A stretch of 64,000 nt of DNA from positions 248,001 to 312,000 of the forward strand of contig NZ_JACOMF010000003.1 of the NCBI RefSeq assembly GCF_014283215.1, written 5' to 3'. Both the position numbers and the translations under genes were made by a program. The stretch is from Siccirubricoccus deserti (GTDB taxonomy: Bacteria; Pseudomonadota; Alphaproteobacteria; Acetobacterales; Acetobacteraceae). The notes beneath the pieces were generated by a model that was not told the origin of the DNA, ran no database searches, and saw only the letters and a program-made list of their open reading frames with translations. Below are positions 45,258 through 53,417 of the stretch, piece by piece (within the stretch, counting starts at the first letter, position 1; the number at the start of each line of letters is the position of its first letter).

Positions 45258-45569
45258 ATGACTGGCTCAGGGTCCACTCCCCCCGCGACCATACGCCGCA
45301 GCCGCCGGCTGCAGGATACGATCCTGGCCGCGGTGCATCGTGCTTGTGACGACGGCCAGCTTGACCTTGCCGCCAAGCTGCTGCGCGTCGGCGAGGAATC
45401 CATGGCTGTGGAGTCCGACCTCCGCCGGCGCCGGCAGGATCTGTGGGGGCTGATCGCGGCGCATGAGCGGCTCTGGCATCTGCGTCACGATGACTGCGAG
45501 TCCTCTGCGCTCACGCATCTGCACAGCGCGGCTGACATGGGCTTCGGCGCCGCTCTGGCGGGTGATTAG
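45258..45569 (+). CDS. Small helical hypothetical protein
   Basis: Protein of 103 residues, unknown function. The sequence RRLQDTILAAVHRACDDGQL, followed by DLAAKLLRVGEESM and AAHERLWHLRHDD, predicts three or four helices without membrane segments or a signal peptide. It resembles small conserved proteins of Acetobacteraceae that I recall only loosely. It has its own AT-rich upstream region with a sigma-54-like candidate and a strong hairpin downstream, so it is probably a single-gene unit. Confidence 0.6.
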   Translation: MTGSGSTPPATIRRSRRLQDTILAAVHRACDDGQLDLAAKLLRVGEESMAVESDLRRRRQDLWGLIAAHERLWHLRHDDCESSALTHLHSAADMGFGAALAGD

Positions 45570-45600
45570 AACAGGCTCTGTCCAGGCCGGCTCATACCAA

Positions 45601-45629
45601 AGGCCCCACACGCATGGCGTGCGGGGCCT
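45601..45629 (+). terminator. Strong hairpin after the 103-residue gene
   Basis: AGGCCCCACACGC pairs with GCGTGCGGGGCCT around an ATG loop, 12 of 13 pairs matched, about 30 bases past the stop. It is followed by CGCATAATAAT rather than a T-run. A likely transcript end. Confidence 0.6.
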
Positions 45630-46236
45630 CGCATAATAATAGTGCCTGTCAGTCCCGGATGCGTCCTGGTGTCCTTCTGCGGCTGCGCCGCAGAAGGCGT
45701 GCCGCAGCGCCGAATGGAAGGGAGCGTCATGGCTCGGGAGCGCCTCCCAATCCGAGCGGACAGGCGGCGCAACCGTGAGGGTCTAGGTGAAAGCCTAGGC
45801 GTGCGCCTATGTCAAAGCCCATCGAGCGCGTGGAAATCATCACCGGGTATACAGGCAGCGCCATGGGGCCATGGTTTCATCCGCATCGGATCGAAGCCGG
45901 GCCGAGAAAAAGATCGATAGATCTTAAGCAATAATTCCCATGGCGCTGTAAGCACAGGCTGATCGCCTCACGCTCCTGACCAAGCAGTTCGCCACATCGG
46001 CTCCGCCTGCGCAGCGTTCCGCAAGACGCATATGGCTCCGCAACATTAACACGCTGGTAACAGTATCGCGAACATGTGCCTGAACGGCCTCGTTTCCTAT
46101 CGTTATCGGCGAAAATTGTCTATCGATACCCCATTGGGTTGTGTGCGTGGTTGGCGACACACCTCAATTCTGGGGGCTCCGGAACGACAGGCCGGCGCTT
46201 CACGCATTGCCGGTAAGGAAAAGAGCAGGAGTCGTG
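45630..46236. other. Intergenic region before the MarR regulator
   Basis: About 600 bases without a recognised gene and with lower GC than its neighbours. It contains short palindromes, including TAGGCG-TG-CGCCTA near 45794-45807 and TATCGATA at 46119-46126. The second is about 110 bases before the MarR start and could be part of a regulator site. ORFs in this stretch have no recognisable family and look like chance frames. Confidence 0.4.
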
Positions 46237-46599
46237 ATGAACGCGTTGGACGAAGCCTATGGGCTGCCACATGTACTGCGCGAGACGATCCTGGCCATGG
46301 TCAGGCGTGACGGCGCAGACCTCTCCGCACGTCAGCTTGCGGTACTGTTGACGGTCTATCTCACCGAAGGCCCACATACCGTGCGCGGCCTGGCGGCGGA
46401 ACTGCGGGTCTCGAAGCCCGCGATCACCCGGGCGCTGGATCGGCTCGGCGAGCTGGACCTGGCGCGCCGCAAGACCGATCCGCTCGACCGGCGGAGCGTC
46501 ATCGTGCAGCAGACCGCCGCGGGCCAGACCTTCCTGCGCGAGTTGCGGGCCGCCATGGTCACCGCATCCAAGGGGGAGGCGACACGCGCCGCAGCATAA
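46237..46599 (+). CDS. MarR family transcriptional regulator
   Basis: Regulator of 120 residues with a winged helix: LSARQLAVLLTVYLTEGPHT, then VRGLAAELRVSKPAITRALD (recognition helix) and the wing DPLDRRSVIVQQTAAG. Such proteins usually repress a neighbouring operon until an aromatic or phenolic ligand binds. It precedes the CoA-transferase and isomerase genes on the same strand and probably controls them. ATG 46237 follows AGGAG; the longer frame from 46141 has no ribosome site. Confidence 0.85.
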   Translation: MNALDEAYGLPHVLRETILAMVRRDGADLSARQLAVLLTVYLTEGPHTVRGLAAELRVSKPAITRALDRLGELDLARRKTDPLDRRSVIVQQTAAGQTFLRELRAAMVTASKGEATRAAA

Positions 46600-46735
46600 C
46601 CGCTGCGCCGCGGGGGCTTGGCTCCGGCCCTCGCGGCTGCGGTCGCGCAGCGCACCATTACTGCGCCGGACCCGCTGGACGTTCTGCCCCAGTCGCGCCA
46701 CGCTGCCGCCAAATGAGGTGGAGGACGCGGCACCG

Positions 46736-47473
46736 ATGGCGCGGAACAAGATATTGGACAGCTTTGCCGCGGCAATCGCGGATATTCCCGATGGCGCGAC
46801 CGTCGCCTTCGGCGGCTTCGCTGGTCCCGGCACCCCGTACAATCTGACCAAGGCGCTGCTGGAGCAAGGCGCGAAGCGCCTGACCTGCATCGCCAACACC
46901 ACCGGCGGCGCGCATCAGCCACGCATGCCCGACATCGGCATGCTGGTGGAGAACGGTCAGGTGGCGAAGGTGGTGTGCAGCTTCACCGCCGCGACGCGGC
47001 CGACCGACGTGCTGCCCTTCACCCCCTATTACGAGCGCGGCGAGGTCGAGGCCGAACTCGTGCCGCAGGGCACCCTGGCCGAACGGCTACGCGCCGCCGG
47101 CGCCGGCATCCCCGCCTTCTACACCCCGACCGCCGTCGGCACCGAGCTGGCCGAAGGCCGCGAGACCCGCGTCATCAACGGTCGCGAATACCTGCTGGAA
47201 TACGCGCTGCCTTGCGACTACGCCTTCATCCGCGCCTGGCGCGCCGATGCCGCCGGCAACCTGCAATTCCGCCTGGCGCAGCGCAATTTCTGCCCGCTGA
47301 TGGCAATGGCGGCGAAGACAGTGGTGGTGGAGGTGGAGGAGGACATCCTGCCCGCCGGCGCGATCGACCCTGACCAGGTGCATGTCTCGGGCATCTTCGT
47401 CCAGCGCCTGGTGAAGATCCCCCCGGCGCCCGAAGGGCTATGGACCGTCCGCCGGCAGGAGCGCGCACGATGA
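46736..47473 (+). CDS. 3-oxoacid CoA-transferase subunit A
   Basis: Alpha subunit of 245 residues of a class I CoA-transferase. Motifs: VAFGGFAGPGTPYNLTKAL near the N-terminus and YALPCDYAFIRAWRADAAGN later. Together with subunit B it moves CoA from succinyl-CoA or acetyl-CoA onto a 3-oxo acid, as in the last steps of aromatic or ketone-body breakdown. The exact acid is not clear. Start ATG 46736 with GGAGG about 11 bases upstream; GTG 46718 is an alternative. The stop overlaps the subunit B start (ATGA). Confidence 0.9.
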   Translation: MARNKILDSFAAAIADIPDGATVAFGGFAGPGTPYNLTKALLEQGAKRLTCIANTTGGAHQPRMPDIGMLVENGQVAKVVCSFTAATRPTDVLPFTPYYERGEVEAELVPQGTLAERLRAAGAGIPAFYTPTAVGTELAEGRETRVINGREYLLEYALPCDYAFIRAWRADAAGNLQFRLAQRNFCPLMAMAAKTVVVEVEEDILPAGAIDPDQVHVSGIFVQRLVKIPPAPEGLWTVRRQERAR

Positions 47474-48129
47474 GCAGCACGGAAACGAAGGGCTGGGACC
47501 GCCAGCAGATGGCCGACCGCTTGGCGCGCGAGTTCCAGGACGGCTGGATTGTCAACCTCGGCGTCGGCATCCCGACACTCTGCAGCAACACCGATATTGG
47601 CGACCGCGACATCCTCTACCACGCGGAGAACGGCGTCATCGGCTACGGCCCGGTGCTGCCGGCGGGACAGGAGGATCTGCATCTGGTGAACGCCGGCGGG
47701 CAGAATGTCTCGCTGAATCCCGGTGCCGCCATCGTCCACCACGCCGACAGCTTCGGCATCATCCGCAGCGGCCGCATCGATGTGACGGTGATGGGCGCCT
47801 ATGAGGTTTCGGCCGGTGGCGACTTCGCCAATTGGAAGGTGGGCAGTGCCAAGGGCGGCGGCATCGGCGGCGCCATGGACCTCGCGGCCTGCGCCAGGCG
47901 GGTGTTCATCATCCTTGAGCACAACACCCGGAAGGGCGAGCCGCGGCTGCTACGGCACTGCACCCTGCCGGTGACGGCGCGCGGCGTGGTGACCTTGGTG
48001 GCGACCAACCTCGGCCTCTTCGCCCCGAATGGCGATGGCTTCGCAGTGCGCGAGCTGGCACCCGGCATCAGCTTCGAGGAAGCCCGTGCGAAGACCGGCG
48101 CACCGCTTACGGAGGAGGGCCGCGCATGA
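47470..48129 (+). CDS. 3-oxoacid CoA-transferase subunit B
   Basis: Beta subunit of 219 residues. The active-site glutamate is Glu53 in LYHAENGVIGYGP, and the CoA-binding region shows VNAGGQNVSLNPGAA and VMGAYEVSAGGDFANW. It pairs with the gene just upstream. The MarR regulator before them and the isomerase after them suggest an aromatic-acid pathway, but the pathway cannot be named from this window. The stop overlaps the start of the isomerase gene. Confidence 0.92.
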   Translation: MSSTETKGWDRQQMADRLAREFQDGWIVNLGVGIPTLCSNTDIGDRDILYHAENGVIGYGPVLPAGQEDLHLVNAGGQNVSLNPGAAIVHHADSFGIIRSGRIDVTVMGAYEVSAGGDFANWKVGSAKGGGIGGAMDLAACARRVFIILEHNTRKGEPRLLRHCTLPVTARGVVTLVATNLGLFAPNGDGFAVRELAPGISFEEARAKTGAPLTEEGRA

Positions 48130-48731
48130 GCCTGCACATCGACTACTACGCCTCGCTCAACTCGCCCTGGACGCATCTGGGCGCGGCGCGGATCGAGGCG
48201 CTGGCGGCGCAGCACGGCGCCTCCCTGCGCATCTGGCCGGTCGATTTCGGCACTATCTTCGCCGGTTCCGGCGGGCTGCCGCTGCCGAAGCGCAGCCCGC
48301 AACGCCAGGCCTACCGGCTGCAGGAACTCGCCCGCTGGCGCGAGCATCTCGGCATCCCCATCCACATCCGGCCGAAGCACTTCCCGGCAAGGGAGCTGCC
48401 GGCGGCCGCCTGCGTCATCGCGGTGCGGGAGACGATAGGTGATGCGCCGGCGATCCGCCTCGCCCATCGCGTGCTGAAAGCCTGCTGGGAGGATGAGCTG
48501 GACCCCGGCGACCCGCCGACCCTCGCCCGGCTGATCAATGAGATTGGGCTGGATGGGGAGGCCGTGCTCGCCCTCGGCCAGGAGCCGCGCTGGGCGGAGC
48601 GGCGGGAGGCCGATACCGCGGCGGCGCTGGCCCGCGGCGTCTTCGGCGCACCGAGCTACGTCATCGGCGAGGACATCTTCTGGGGCCAGGACCGGCTGGA
48701 ATTCGTCGCGAAGAGGCTCGCGCGGGGCTAG
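48126..48731 (+). CDS. 2-hydroxychromene-2-carboxylate isomerase-like protein
   Basis: DsbA-fold, glutathione-dependent isomerase-like protein of 201 residues. The family signature is IDYYASLNSPWTHLGAARIE, with the serine near residue 13 that replaces the DsbA cysteine, and a late GVFGAPSYVIGEDIFWGQDR with the cis-proline. In naphthalene degradation this enzyme isomerises 2-hydroxychromene-2-carboxylate; many homologues act on other substrates. Four-base overlap with subunit B indicates one operon. Confidence 0.9.
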   Translation: MSLHIDYYASLNSPWTHLGAARIEALAAQHGASLRIWPVDFGTIFAGSGGLPLPKRSPQRQAYRLQELARWREHLGIPIHIRPKHFPARELPAAACVIAVRETIGDAPAIRLAHRVLKACWEDELDPGDPPTLARLINEIGLDGEAVLALGQEPRWAERREADTAAALARGVFGAPSYVIGEDIFWGQDRLEFVAKRLARG

Positions 48732-48867
48732 CGCCGGGCCATACTCTTCCCCGCAGGACCGGGGGACGGATGATGGCGGCACTGGCAATGACGCTTGAAC
48801 GAATCAGGCGACAGGAGGCGTGCCGCCCTGGCCCGGTTGCCGCCGCAGTGCGGCCGGGGGCGCCGAC

Positions 48868-51162
48868 ATGAGCGGCGAATCGCTCCGCCGGCGTGAGGAT
48901 GCGCGCTTCCTCACCGGCCAGGGCCGCTACACCGGCGACCTGATCCCCGCCGGTGCGCTGCATGGCATGGCATTGCGCTCGCCGCATGCGCATGCCCGCA
49001 TCCTCTCGATCGATGCCGCCGTGGCGCGGGGGATGCCCGGGGTGCATCTGGTGCTGACCGGCGCCGACCTCGCCGCCGAGGGGCTCGGGCCGCTACCCTG
49101 CCCGGCGCAGGTGGCGACGCTGGCGCCGATTATCATCCCGGCGCGCCATGCTCTGGCGCGGGATGCGGTGAAGCATGTCGGTGAGCCGGTCGCCTTCGTC
49201 GTCGCCGATACGCCGGCGCTGGCGCGCGACGCCGCCGAGGCGATCGCGGTGGAGTACGAGGCGCTGCCCGCCGTGGTCGAAAGCCGTGCTGCGCTCGCCC
49301 CCGGCGCGCCGCAGCTCTGGCCTGAGGCGCCGGGCAATTGCGCCTTCCGCTTCGAGCGCGGTGACCGTGCCGCGACCGAGGCCGGCATCGCCGCCGCGGC
49401 GCATGTGATCGTGCTGGAGCTGATCAACAACCGGGTCCACGCCATCCCGATGGAGCCGCGTACCGCTGTTGCGCAGTACGCCGATGGCCGCTTCGACCTG
49501 CTGCTGTCCGGCCAGGGGGTGCATGGCATCCGGCGGCAGCTGGCGAAGGATGTGTTCCACCTGCCGGAAGCGGATTTCCGCCTGCATTGCCCGGATGTGG
49601 GCGGCGGGTTCGGCGCCAAGAATTTCCTCTTCCCCGAATATGTCGCCTTGCTCTCCGCCGCGCGCCGGCTTGGCCGCGCCATCGCCTGGACCGGCGAGGC
49701 GACCGAGGAATTCCAAGGCTCGGTGCATGCCCGCGACTACCGCGGCACGGCGCGGCTGGCGCTGGATGCGGAGGGGCGCTTCCTCGCGCTGCATGCGCAG
49801 ATGGTCGGCGACCTCGGCGCCTATTGCTCGGCCAATGGTCCGGCCTGCCCGACCAATTCCGTCTCCACCGCCATCGGCGGGGTCTATGCGATTCCGGCGA
49901 TCTTCCTGGAAGTGACCGGCGCCTTCACCAACACCCTGCCGGTCGATGCCTATCGCGGCGCCGGCAAGCCGGAGGCGAATTACCTGACCGAGCGGCTGGT
50001 CGAGGCGGCGGCGCGCCACCTTGGCCTCGATCCCATCGAGATTCGCCGGCGCAACGCCATTGCCAGCTTCCCCTACCGCAGCGCGACCGGGATGCTGATG
50101 GATACCGGCCGCTTCGGCGGCAACCTCGCGGATCTGGAGGTGCTGGCCGACCGTGCCGGCTTCGCCGCGCGCCGCGCCGCCAGCGAGGCCCGCGGCCGGT
50201 TGCGCGGCCTCGGCATCGCCTGCTTCCTCGAGACCTCGCGCGGCGCACCGCATGAATGGGCGGCGGTGCGCTTCGCCGCGGATGGCATGGTCGATCTCGC
50301 CATCGGCACGCAATCCAACGGCCAGGGGCATGAGACCAGCTTCCCGCAGATCGCCGCCGCCCAGCTCGGCCTGCCGGCGGAGCGCTTCCGGCTGGTGCAG
50401 GCGGATACCGATGCGGTGGCCTTCGGCAATGGCCATGGCGGTGCCCGCTCGCTGCACGTCGGCGGGACCGCGCTGGTGATGGCGATGGATACGGTGCTGG
50501 CCAAGGCAAGGCTGCTGGCGGCGCATCTGCTGCAGGCCGCGCCCGAGGAGGTGGCCTTCGCCGCCGGCCGCTTCACCGTCGTCGGCACCGAGCGCGGCAT
50601 GGCGCTGGAGGCGGTGGCGGAGGCGGCGCGCGACCCGGCGATGCTGCCGGAGGGCATGACCCCGGGCCTCGACGCCGAGGCGAAGAACCTGTCGGAACTC
50701 GTCACCTTTCCCTCCGGCGCGCATGTCGCCGAGGTGGAGATCGACCCGGAGACCGGCGCCGTCGCCCTGCTGCGCTACCAGGCGGTCGACGACTACGGCA
50801 GGCTGATCAACCCGCTGCTGACCACCGGCCAGGTGCAGGGCGGCTTGGCCCAGGGCATCGGCCAGGCGCTGCTGGAGGAGGTCGTCTACGACCCGGAGTC
50901 CGGCCAGCTGCTCTCCGCCTCCTTCATGGATTACGCATTGCCGCGGGCCGAGGATCTGCCCGACCTGGAGGTCGCGCTGCGTGAATTGCCAACCCTGTCG
51001 AATCCGCTCGGCGTGAAGGGGGTGGGCCAGGCGGGGGCGATCGCCGCGCCGCAGACGGTGATGCATGCGGTGCTGGATGCGCTGCGGCCGCGCGGCGTCA
51101 GCCACATCGACATGCCGGCAACGCCGGAGAAGATCTGGCGAGCGCTGCGGGCCGCCGCGTGA
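48868..51162 (+). CDS. Molybdenum hydroxylase large subunit without partners
   Basis: Xanthine dehydrogenase/CO dehydrogenase-type molybdopterin-binding subunit of 764 residues. Family sequence: REDARFLTGQGRYTGD at the start, GGGFGAKNFLFPEYVALLSA, VDAYRGAGKPEANYL and QSNGQGHETSFPQIAA. Such subunits normally work with FAD and 2Fe-2S subunits; neither is adjacent. The usual catalytic glutamate in GVGEAG is glutamine here (Gln721, GVKGVGQAG). ATG 48868 is the preferred start. It may form a complex with subunits encoded elsewhere, act on another electron acceptor, or be a subfamily with altered chemistry. The substrate is unknown. Confidence 0.87.
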   Translation: MSGESLRRREDARFLTGQGRYTGDLIPAGALHGMALRSPHAHARILSIDAAVARGMPGVHLVLTGADLAAEGLGPLPCPAQVATLAPIIIPARHALARDAVKHVGEPVAFVVADTPALARDAAEAIAVEYEALPAVVESRAALAPGAPQLWPEAPGNCAFRFERGDRAATEAGIAAAAHVIVLELINNRVHAIPMEPRTAVAQYADGRFDLLLSGQGVHGIRRQLAKDVFHLPEADFRLHCPDVGGGFGAKNFLFPEYVALLSAARRLGRAIAWTGEATEEFQGSVHARDYRGTARLALDAEGRFLALHAQMVGDLGAYCSANGPACPTNSVSTAIGGVYAIPAIFLEVTGAFTNTLPVDAYRGAGKPEANYLTERLVEAAARHLGLDPIEIRRRNAIASFPYRSATGMLMDTGRFGGNLADLEVLADRAGFAARRAASEARGRLRGLGIACFLETSRGAPHEWAAVRFAADGMVDLAIGTQSNGQGHETSFPQIAAAQLGLPAERFRLVQADTDAVAFGNGHGGARSLHVGGTALVMAMDTVLAKARLLAAHLLQAAPEEVAFAAGRFTVVGTERGMALEAVAEAARDPAMLPEGMTPGLDAEAKNLSELVTFPSGAHVAEVEIDPETGAVALLRYQAVDDYGRLINPLLTTGQVQGGLAQGIGQALLEEVVYDPESGQLLSASFMDYALPRAEDLPDLEVALRELPTLSNPLGVKGVGQAGAIAAPQTVMHAVLDALRPRGVSHIDMPATPEKIWRALRAAA

Positions 51163-51175
51163 GGTTCATACCAGC

Positions 51176-51201
51176 GGCCTGAACACTGACAGGTTCAGGC
51201 C
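51176..51201 (+). terminator. Hairpin after the molybdenum hydroxylase gene
   Basis: GGCCTGAAC (51176-51184) pairs with GTTCAGGCC (51193-51201) around an eight-base loop, 14 bases past the stop. No T-run follows. It also faces the convergent Rrf2 gene ending at 51367. Confidence 0.5.
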
Positions 51202-51366
51202 CCCCTCAAATGCCGGGTGTCGCGCCATAAGGCGCGCCTTGCGGCGGTGACCCTTCGGTTTGCTTGGCTTCGCCGCACCGGCGGCGGGCCGAGTTCCGAT
51301 ACCCAATGGCGGTTGCGCAGCAACGCCCATGGGCACCCGTCGCGGCGTCGGATCGGCCCGTTGGTG

Positions 51367-51816
51367 TCAGATCACAAAGTTGAGCGGCTCCACCGTCGGC
51401 CGCTTCACCCCGGCGGCGGCGGCGCGCTTGATCAGGTCGGCGATGGTCAGGCGTGCCAGATGGTCGCGGCACAGCGCTTCCATCTCGCTCCAGAGCGGAT
51501 GCACCACCGCCGCCTGCAGCCGACCAGCGGGGGCTTCGCCGCCCGCAGCATCGTCATCGAGAGCTGTGGAGACGATCTCGGCCAGTCGCAGGTCGCGGGC
51601 GGGATGGCCCAGCCGATAGCCACCCTTGGGACCGCGGATGCTGTCGAGCAGGCCGGCGCGCGACAGGGCCTGCAGCACCGGCTCGATGCCCCGGCGCGCC
51701 TGGCCCAGCCGTTCGGCGATGTCGGCGGCGCTCACCGCCTCGGTCCGCCCGGCATGGAAGGCTACATCGAGCATGATGGCGACCGCGGTCATCGCGCGTT
51801 CCCGCCGCAGCAACAT
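51367..51816 (-). CDS. Rrf2 family transcriptional regulator
   Basis: Winged-helix regulator of 149 residues. Family sequence: RERAMTAVAIMLDVAFHAG, SAADIAERLGQARRGIEPVL (recognition region), GLLDSIRGPKGGYRLGHPA. IscR- and NsrR-type members bind iron-sulfur clusters with three cysteines; only one cysteine (ALCRDH) is present, so a cluster is unlikely. It could control the adjacent genes or respond to another signal. It is convergent with the molybdenum hydroxylase gene. Confidence 0.88.
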   Translation of the reverse strand: MLLRRERAMTAVAIMLDVAFHAGRTEAVSAADIAERLGQARRGIEPVLQALSRAGLLDSIRGPKGGYRLGHPARDLRLAEIVSTALDDDAAGGEAPAGRLQAAVVHPLWSEMEALCRDHLARLTIADLIKRAAAAGVKRPTVEPLNFVI

Positions 51817-51949
51817 GCCTATCTCCTCCAGCCCGATTCACGCAGCATTGCCGTGATTATGTGCCGGGGAGACGAGCAGGACCAGCCCTGCGCGGCGCGT
51901 TCGTCCCGCGCAGCTTCGGGCCGGCGGGCCCATGGGCCCGCCTGGCCTG

Positions 51950-52630
51950 TCAGGCCTTGGTCAGCGAGGAGGCTTCGGGGCCCTTCTTGCCCTGCACCAC
52001 CTGCATCACCACCGCCTGGCCCTCGCCGAGCGGGGTGAGGCCGCTGCGCTCCAGCGCCGTGGCGTGGACGAAGACGTCGCGCCCGCCGCCATCCGGCGAG
52101 ACGAAGCCGAAGCCCTTCTCCGCGCTGTACCATTTGACGGTGCCGCGCACTTCCTCGGCCGGGCCGGAGGGTACGAAGCCGCGGCCACCGCCGCCGCCGC
52201 CACCGCCCATCCCGCCTGCGCGCGGGCCGCCGCCGAAGCCGCCGCTCCGTGGCGGCGGGGCCTCGCCCTCGGCGATCTCCAGCACATCGGTCACCTGCTG
52301 GCCCTTCTGCCCGGGCCCGACGCGGACGCGCAGGTTGGCGCCGGGCGCCACCGCGTCCGCACCGGCTCGCTGCACCACCGAGACATGCAGGAAGGCATCG
52401 CCCGAACCGTCACCCAGCTCGACGAAGCCGAAGCCCTTCTCGGCGTTGAACCATTTGACCACCGCCTTGATCTCCGGTCCGGAGGAAAAGACGGAGGATT
52501 GCCGCAGCGGCGGCGGAGGGCCGCCACCGGCTGCGGGAGGAGGCGGTGCCCAACCGCCGAAATCCGGACCATCGTCATCGAAGCCGCGCTTGCGGGACTT
52601 CCGGGGGCGCCAGCTCTCGTTCTTGGCCAT
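51950..52630 (-). CDS. Two-domain cold-shock protein
   Basis: Protein of 226 residues with two cold-shock (CSD) domains: IKAVVKWFNAEKGFGFVELG near residue 55 and EVRGTVKWYSAEKGFGFVSP near residue 160, each with RNP-1 (KGFGFV) and RNP-2-like (VFVHAT, AFLHVS) motifs. They are joined by a proline- and glycine-rich linker, and a basic N-terminal arm precedes them. Double-CSD proteins are known in alphaproteobacteria. They bind single-stranded RNA or DNA and may act as RNA chaperones. ATG 52630 is used; the ORF is open upstream without similarity. About 300 bases of AT-richer DNA precede it and may hold a long leader. Confidence 0.9.
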   Translation of the reverse strand: MAKNESWRPRKSRKRGFDDDGPDFGGWAPPPPAAGGGPPPPLRQSSVFSSGPEIKAVVKWFNAEKGFGFVELGDGSGDAFLHVSVVQRAGADAVAPGANLRVRVGPGQKGQQVTDVLEIAEGEAPPPRSGGFGGGPRAGGMGGGGGGGGRGFVPSGPAEEVRGTVKWYSAEKGFGFVSPDGGGRDVFVHATALERSGLTPLGEGQAVVMQVVQGKKGPEASSLTKA

Positions 52631-52934
52631 ATCCTGAACTCTTCGGGCTCCTGCGGCGCTGCCCAGATGCGGGCAGCGACCGATCCTTACAATCCCCTTT
52701 GGAGAGCAGGACGCGGCAATTGGCAAGCGCCTTGGTGGGGCGATCTGCAAATATCACGAATACTGCCGCAAGGGACCATCCTTGCAGGCCAAAATTTCAG
52801 GCAATTGGCGTATTGCAGTCTCATAGTTTGATGGCATGGCGGTTGCTGCGCCGCAAGGCAGGTGCCCTGCCGATCAGCCGGCCCGGGATCGCCCGCTGCG
52901 CCCCGGCCGCATACCAGCGGCATGAGTCTTCCAT
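52631..52934. other. Leader/intergenic region of the cold-shock gene
   Basis: About 300 bases upstream of the cold-shock protein gene, including AT-rich stretches such as 52790-52840. No gene recognised. A long 5' leader would be in keeping with cold-shock genes, but no specific motif was identified. Confidence 0.35.
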
Positions 52935-53348
52935 TCATGCCGGGCGCCCAGACAGGCGCCGCGCCGAGTGCCGTGCAGCCAAGGCTGCGGCGCAAACCGC
53001 CCGGCGATAGGGGCGGCACTGATTGGCCACGATCAATGGCCGTTCATATCGGTTGCCCACCGGCCCCGCTCCGATCCAGCAGGGATGAGAACCGGCTGCG
53101 GCCTCAAGCTGACGGCGCCATCGAGGTCGAGCGGCCCACGCCCCCGGCAGTGGCGGGGCTACCGCTCCGGTGCTTGGCCGCACCAGCCGGTAAAGCACCG
53201 CCTGGGCGGTCTGGTCGAAGGCGATGCCAAGACCAGTGACCGCGGTGATCGCCAGCGGCAGTGCCGCCCGCAGCCCCAGCACCCGGTGCCAGTTCGCCTG
53301 CCGACGCCGGGCGTCATTCCCAGACAGCGGTGCAGCCGCCGCATTCAT
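52935..53348 (-). pseudogene. PepSY-type membrane protein fragment
   Basis: Reading of about 137 residues starting MNAAAAPLSGNDARRRQANW. Residues 15-60 (WHRVLGLRAALPLAITAVTG, then LGIAFDQ) look like the first membrane helix of PepSY-domain proteins linked to iron-siderophore or reductase systems. The rest is not recognisable and no ribosome site or conserved continuation is visible. It appears to be a truncated remnant. It lies just downstream of the convergent-free end of the MFS gene on the same strand. Confidence 0.35.
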
Positions 53349-53417
53349 CCCGTCCCGTGCCAAGGCACGGCAATTCAGGCGAGGCTTCGGCATCCGGCCA
53401 CTGACACCGGCGTGACC

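Noticed and set aside
45924-46160. 78-codon minus-strand ORF before the MarR gene
   Set aside because: No recognisable motif or ribosome site, and it overlaps the likely MarR promoter.
49093-51105. Open frame of 670 codons opposite the molybdenum hydroxylase
   Set aside because: The plus-strand frame carries the enzyme motifs; the minus frame is His/Arg/Gly-rich noise.
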